This document shows positions 5,889-7,653 of a DNA stretch of 7,653 bases, piece after piece. Made by a program: the position numbers and the translations under genes. The stretch comes from Kiloniellaceae bacterium (GTDB taxonomy: Bacteria > Pseudomonadota > Alphaproteobacteria > Kiloniellales > Kiloniellaceae), in NCBI GenBank assembly GCA_021776195.1, contig JAJFGK010000086.1, positions 1-7,653 on the forward strand. The letters are read 5' to 3'. The notes under the pieces are model-generated. The model had not been told where the DNA came from. It saw only the letters and a program-made list of their open reading frames with translations, and ran no database searches. The first letter of the stretch is position 1. Each line of letters starts with the position of its first letter.

Positions 5889-7166
5889 GTCCAGCAGGGC
5901 TTGATAGACCAGAGTGCGCAGCTCCTGGCGCAGAGGGTAGCTGTCCGAGGGCAGCAGCTGGGTGAGGAAGATCGCCACGATGCCCTCCAGCGGGTCGACC
6001 CAGAAACACGTGCTGGCGGCCCCGCCCCAGGCGTACTCCCCGGGCGACGACAACTGGTGAGACTGGCCGGGGTCGAGGACGACCGACATACCCAGACCGA
6101 ATCCGATGCCGCGGTAGGAGGTCTCGCTGAAACGCGACTGGCCCATGGCCGCCAGGTCGCAGCCGCCGGGCAGATGATTGCGGGTCATGAAGTCGACCGT
6201 GCGCGGGCCCAGCAGGCGCTGGCCCTCCAGCTCGCCGCCGCGCCGCAGCATCTCGGCAAAGCGCAGGTAGTCGGCCGCGGTCGAAAGCAGCCCGCCGCCG
6301 CCGGAAAAGCACCCGACCGGGCCCAGGTACTTGCTCGCGGCCGGCGCCTCGAGCAGCGTGAGACCGGGCCCCGTCCCGATTGAGGCCCCGATCCCCCGCG
6401 TGTCGCCCTCTCGATCCCCGGCGGCCGGGCCGTAAAGCGCGGCCAGACGGTCGAGCTTGACCGCCGGCAGATGGAAGGCCGTGTCGCTCATGCCGAGCGG
6501 CTGAAAGATGCGCTTGGAGAAGAACCGGTCGAGCGGCTCGCCGGTCACCGCCTCCACCACCCGGCCCAGTACATCGAAGGACACGCTGTAGGCCCAGGCC
6601 GAACCCGGCTGGTGGCGCAGCGGCAGCTTGGCGAGCCGGGCCACCCGGGCCGCCAGGTCGCCCGGTTGCGGGTTGAAGTCGAGATCGGCGGCGCGGTAGA
6701 GCAGGGCCACGGGATGATCGTCCATGAAGCCGTAGGTCAGCCCCGAGGTGTGCTGCAGCAGGTGATGGATCGTGATCGGGCCCGCCGCCGGCTCGGTCTC
6801 CATGCCAGCCCCCTCTCCCGACCGATAGACCGACATCTCGGTGAACTCGGGCAGGGAGGCGGCCAGCGGATCGTCGAGCCGGATCAGGCCTTCTTCGTAG
6901 AGCATCATGACGGCCACGGCGGTGATCGGCTTGGTCATGGAGTAGAAGCGGAAGATGGTGTCTTCCAGCAGCGGCAGGCCCGCCTCGCGGTCGCGCTGGC
7001 CGCGGCATGCCAGGTAGGCGAGCTGGCCGTCGCGCGCGACCAGGGTCAGCCCGCCGGGGATCTTGCCAGCATCGATGTAGCGTGCCATCCAGGCGTCGAT
7101 ACGCGCCAGGCGCCGGGGGCAAAACCCGAGCTCGGCGGGGTCGGCGCGTTCAAACATGGGACCCAT
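5886..7166 (-). CDS. Serine hydrolase of the beta-lactamase / family VIII esterase fold
   Basis: The product has 426 residues, close to the usual 380-430 of class C beta-lactamase-like esterases (EstB type). Seen motifs: S76-M-T-K79, the SxxK catalytic serine and lysine; HLLQHTSGLTYG at 135-146, typical of the family; Y193-S-V195 at the YxN position; and W380-G-G382 in the place of the KTG box. Family VIII carboxylesterases also often carry a WGG instead of KTG, which points to an esterase or related acyl hydrolase rather than a drug-inactivating lactamase. No signal peptide is evident (start MGPMFERADP), so it is probably cytoplasmic. The start at 7166 has a GGTGA about 6 nt upstream; the ATG at 7157 is possible. 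The natural substrate is unknown. It converges on the AsmA-family gene and diverges from the aminomethyltransferase-like gene with 39 nt between. Confidence 0.9.
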   Translation of the reverse strand: MGPMFERADPAELGFCPRRLARIDAWMARYIDAGKIPGGLTLVARDGQLAYLACRGQRDREAGLPLLEDTIFRFYSMTKPITAVAVMMLYEEGLIRLDDPLAASLPEFTEMSVYRSGEGAGMETEPAAGPITIHHLLQHTSGLTYGFMDDHPVALLYRAADLDFNPQPGDLAARVARLAKLPLRHQPGSAWAYSVSFDVLGRVVEAVTGEPLDRFFSKRIFQPLGMSDTAFHLPAVKLDRLAALYGPAAGDREGDTRGIGASIGTGPGLTLLEAPAASKYLGPVGCFSGGGGLLSTAADYLRFAEMLRRGGELEGQRLLGPRTVDFMTRNHLPGGCDLAAMGQSRFSETSYRGIGFGLGMSVVLDPGQSHQLSSPGEYAWGGAASTCFWVDPLEGIVAIFLTQLLPSDSYPLRQELRTLVYQALLD

Positions 7167-7205
7167 GGGTTTTCACCAACCTGACCTTTCACGAAGCTGA
7201 CGACG
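7167..7205. other. Very short divergent spacer, 39 nt
   Basis: Only 39 nt separate the hydrolase start (-) from the first ATG of the GcvT/DmdA-like gene (+). Both ribosome sites fit (GGTGA for the hydrolase; GAAG at 7193-7196, 9 nt before 7206), but there is no room for two separate promoters, so at least one must overlap coding sequence. No clear -35/-10 pair is seen. Confidence 0.7.
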
Positions 7206-7265
7206 ATGGAACCGAAGATCATGGAACCGAAGATCATGGAACCGAAGATCATGGAGCCGAAGATC
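7206..7265 (+). repeat. Four tandem copies of a 15-bp unit at a gene start
   Basis: ATGGAACCGAAGATC is repeated at 7206, 7221, 7236 and 7251 with no gaps. The first three are identical and the fourth differs by one base (GAG for GAA). Each unit is five codons (MEPKI), so changes in copy number keep the reading frame. Near-identity points to recent slippage or replication expansion. Confidence 0.97.
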
Positions 7266-7653
7266 TATGTCACGGCGCGCCTGCGCAAGTCCCCCTTCTA
7301 CGAGCGGACCATCGCGGCCGGCGCCACCACGCTGTCGGTCTACAACAAGACCTACCTGCCCGGCGGCTACGCCACCATGGAGGAGGAGTTCCGCCACCTG
7401 ATCGAGGACGTCACCCTGTGGGACGTGACCTGCCAGCGGATCGTCGAGATCGCCGGGCCAGACGCGCGGCGCTTCCTCGACCGGCTGACGCCGCGCAGTC
7501 TCGCCACGGTCGAGCCCGGGCTCTGCCGCTATCTGCTGATCACCGATCGGGCCGGCGGCATCCTGAACGACCCGGTCATGCTCTGCCTGGCCGAGGACCG
7601 CTTCTGGCTGTCCTGCGCCGACGGCGACGTCTTGATGTGGGCCAAGGGCGTGG
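7206..7653 (+). CDS. GcvT/DmdA-like aminomethyltransferase-family protein, N-terminal part (runs off right edge)
   Basis: The frame is open for 149 complete codons to the window edge. After four MEPKI repeats (residues 1-20) comes a segment typical of the folate-dependent GcvT family, closest in my reading to the DMSP demethylase DmdA group: LRKSPFYERT (26-35), SVYNKTYLPGGY, LWDVTCQRIVEIAGPDA, LTPRSL, GGILNDPV, AEDRFWLSCADGDVL and WAKGV at the end. Family members move a one-carbon unit from a methyl or aminomethyl donor to tetrahydrofolate in the cytoplasm. The donor here cannot be told from the N-terminal third; DMSP, glycine-cleavage or another methylated compound are all possible. The start is uncertain: any of four in-frame ATGs (7206, 7221, 7236, 7251) could be used, and the conserved domain needs only the last. 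It is divergent from the hydrolase. Confidence 0.87.
   Translation, partial: MEPKIMEPKIMEPKIMEPKIYVTARLRKSPFYERTIAAGATTLSVYNKTYLPGGYATMEEEFRHLIEDVTLWDVTCQRIVEIAGPDARRFLDRLTPRSLATVEPGLCRYLLITDRAGGILNDPVMLCLAEDRFWLSCADGDVLMWAKGV

Noticed and set aside
5857..7122. A second long minus-strand frame of 421 codons overlapping the hydrolase gene.
   Set aside because: Arg/Pro/Gly-rich shadow frame; the 5886-7166 frame carries all the catalytic motifs.
7165..7200. An 11-codon plus-strand ORF that overlaps the hydrolase start and might be a leader peptide.
   Set aside because: The ATG is part of a CCATGG palindrome shared with the hydrolase start, there is no ribosome site, and the peptide has no regulatory codon run.
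7206..7265. The tandem 15-bp array as a CRISPR fragment or iteron cluster.
   Set aside because: The units abut with no spacers and read in frame as MEPKI at the start of a conserved enzyme gene; nothing nearby suggests an origin or cas genes.

Overview
The window is a high-GC stretch of bacterial chromosome. The high-GC codon use, a periplasmic AsmA-family protein, a monohaem c-type cytochrome, a CmcJ-like oxygenase and a GcvT/DmdA-like protein together suggest a Gram-negative proteobacterium, most likely an alphaproteobacterium. That placement is inference. I see no rRNA, tRNA, CRISPR array, transposase or phage gene.

Layout, left to right. Bases 1-434 hold the N-terminal part of a minus-strand CmcJ/NvfI-family oxygenase gene that runs off the left edge. 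Bases 435-886 are a divergent spacer with one doubtful minus-strand ORF. Bases 887-1258 (+) encode a small exported monohaem cytochrome c. Bases 1259-1566 are intergenic; they carry an imperfect 35-nt palindrome and a possible promoter. Bases 1567-5787 (+) encode a 1406-residue membrane-anchored AsmA-family protein with three tandem modules of about 337-340 residues. Bases 5788-5885 are a 98-nt gap between convergent genes. Bases 5886-7166 (-) encode a serine beta-lactamase/esterase-fold hydrolase. Divergent from it, with 39 nt between, a GcvT/DmdA-like folate-dependent aminomethyltransferase-family gene starts at about 7206 (+) and runs off the right edge. Its first 60 bases are four copies of a 15-bp repeat, each opening with an ATG.

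The genes look like independent transcription units rather than one pathway: orientations alternate, and no two complete genes are close together on the same strand. The most notable non-coding signal is a composite repeat present twice. Each copy starts at the TGA stop of a gene (cytochrome; hydrolase) and lies downstream of it in the same orientation. It consists of a 50-nt conserved block (36/50 identical, ungapped), a variable spacer (36 or 10 nt), then CTTG and a 35-nt hairpin whose arms covary between copies. It looks like a dispersed 3'-end element or REP-like repeat. I cannot name it as a described family.
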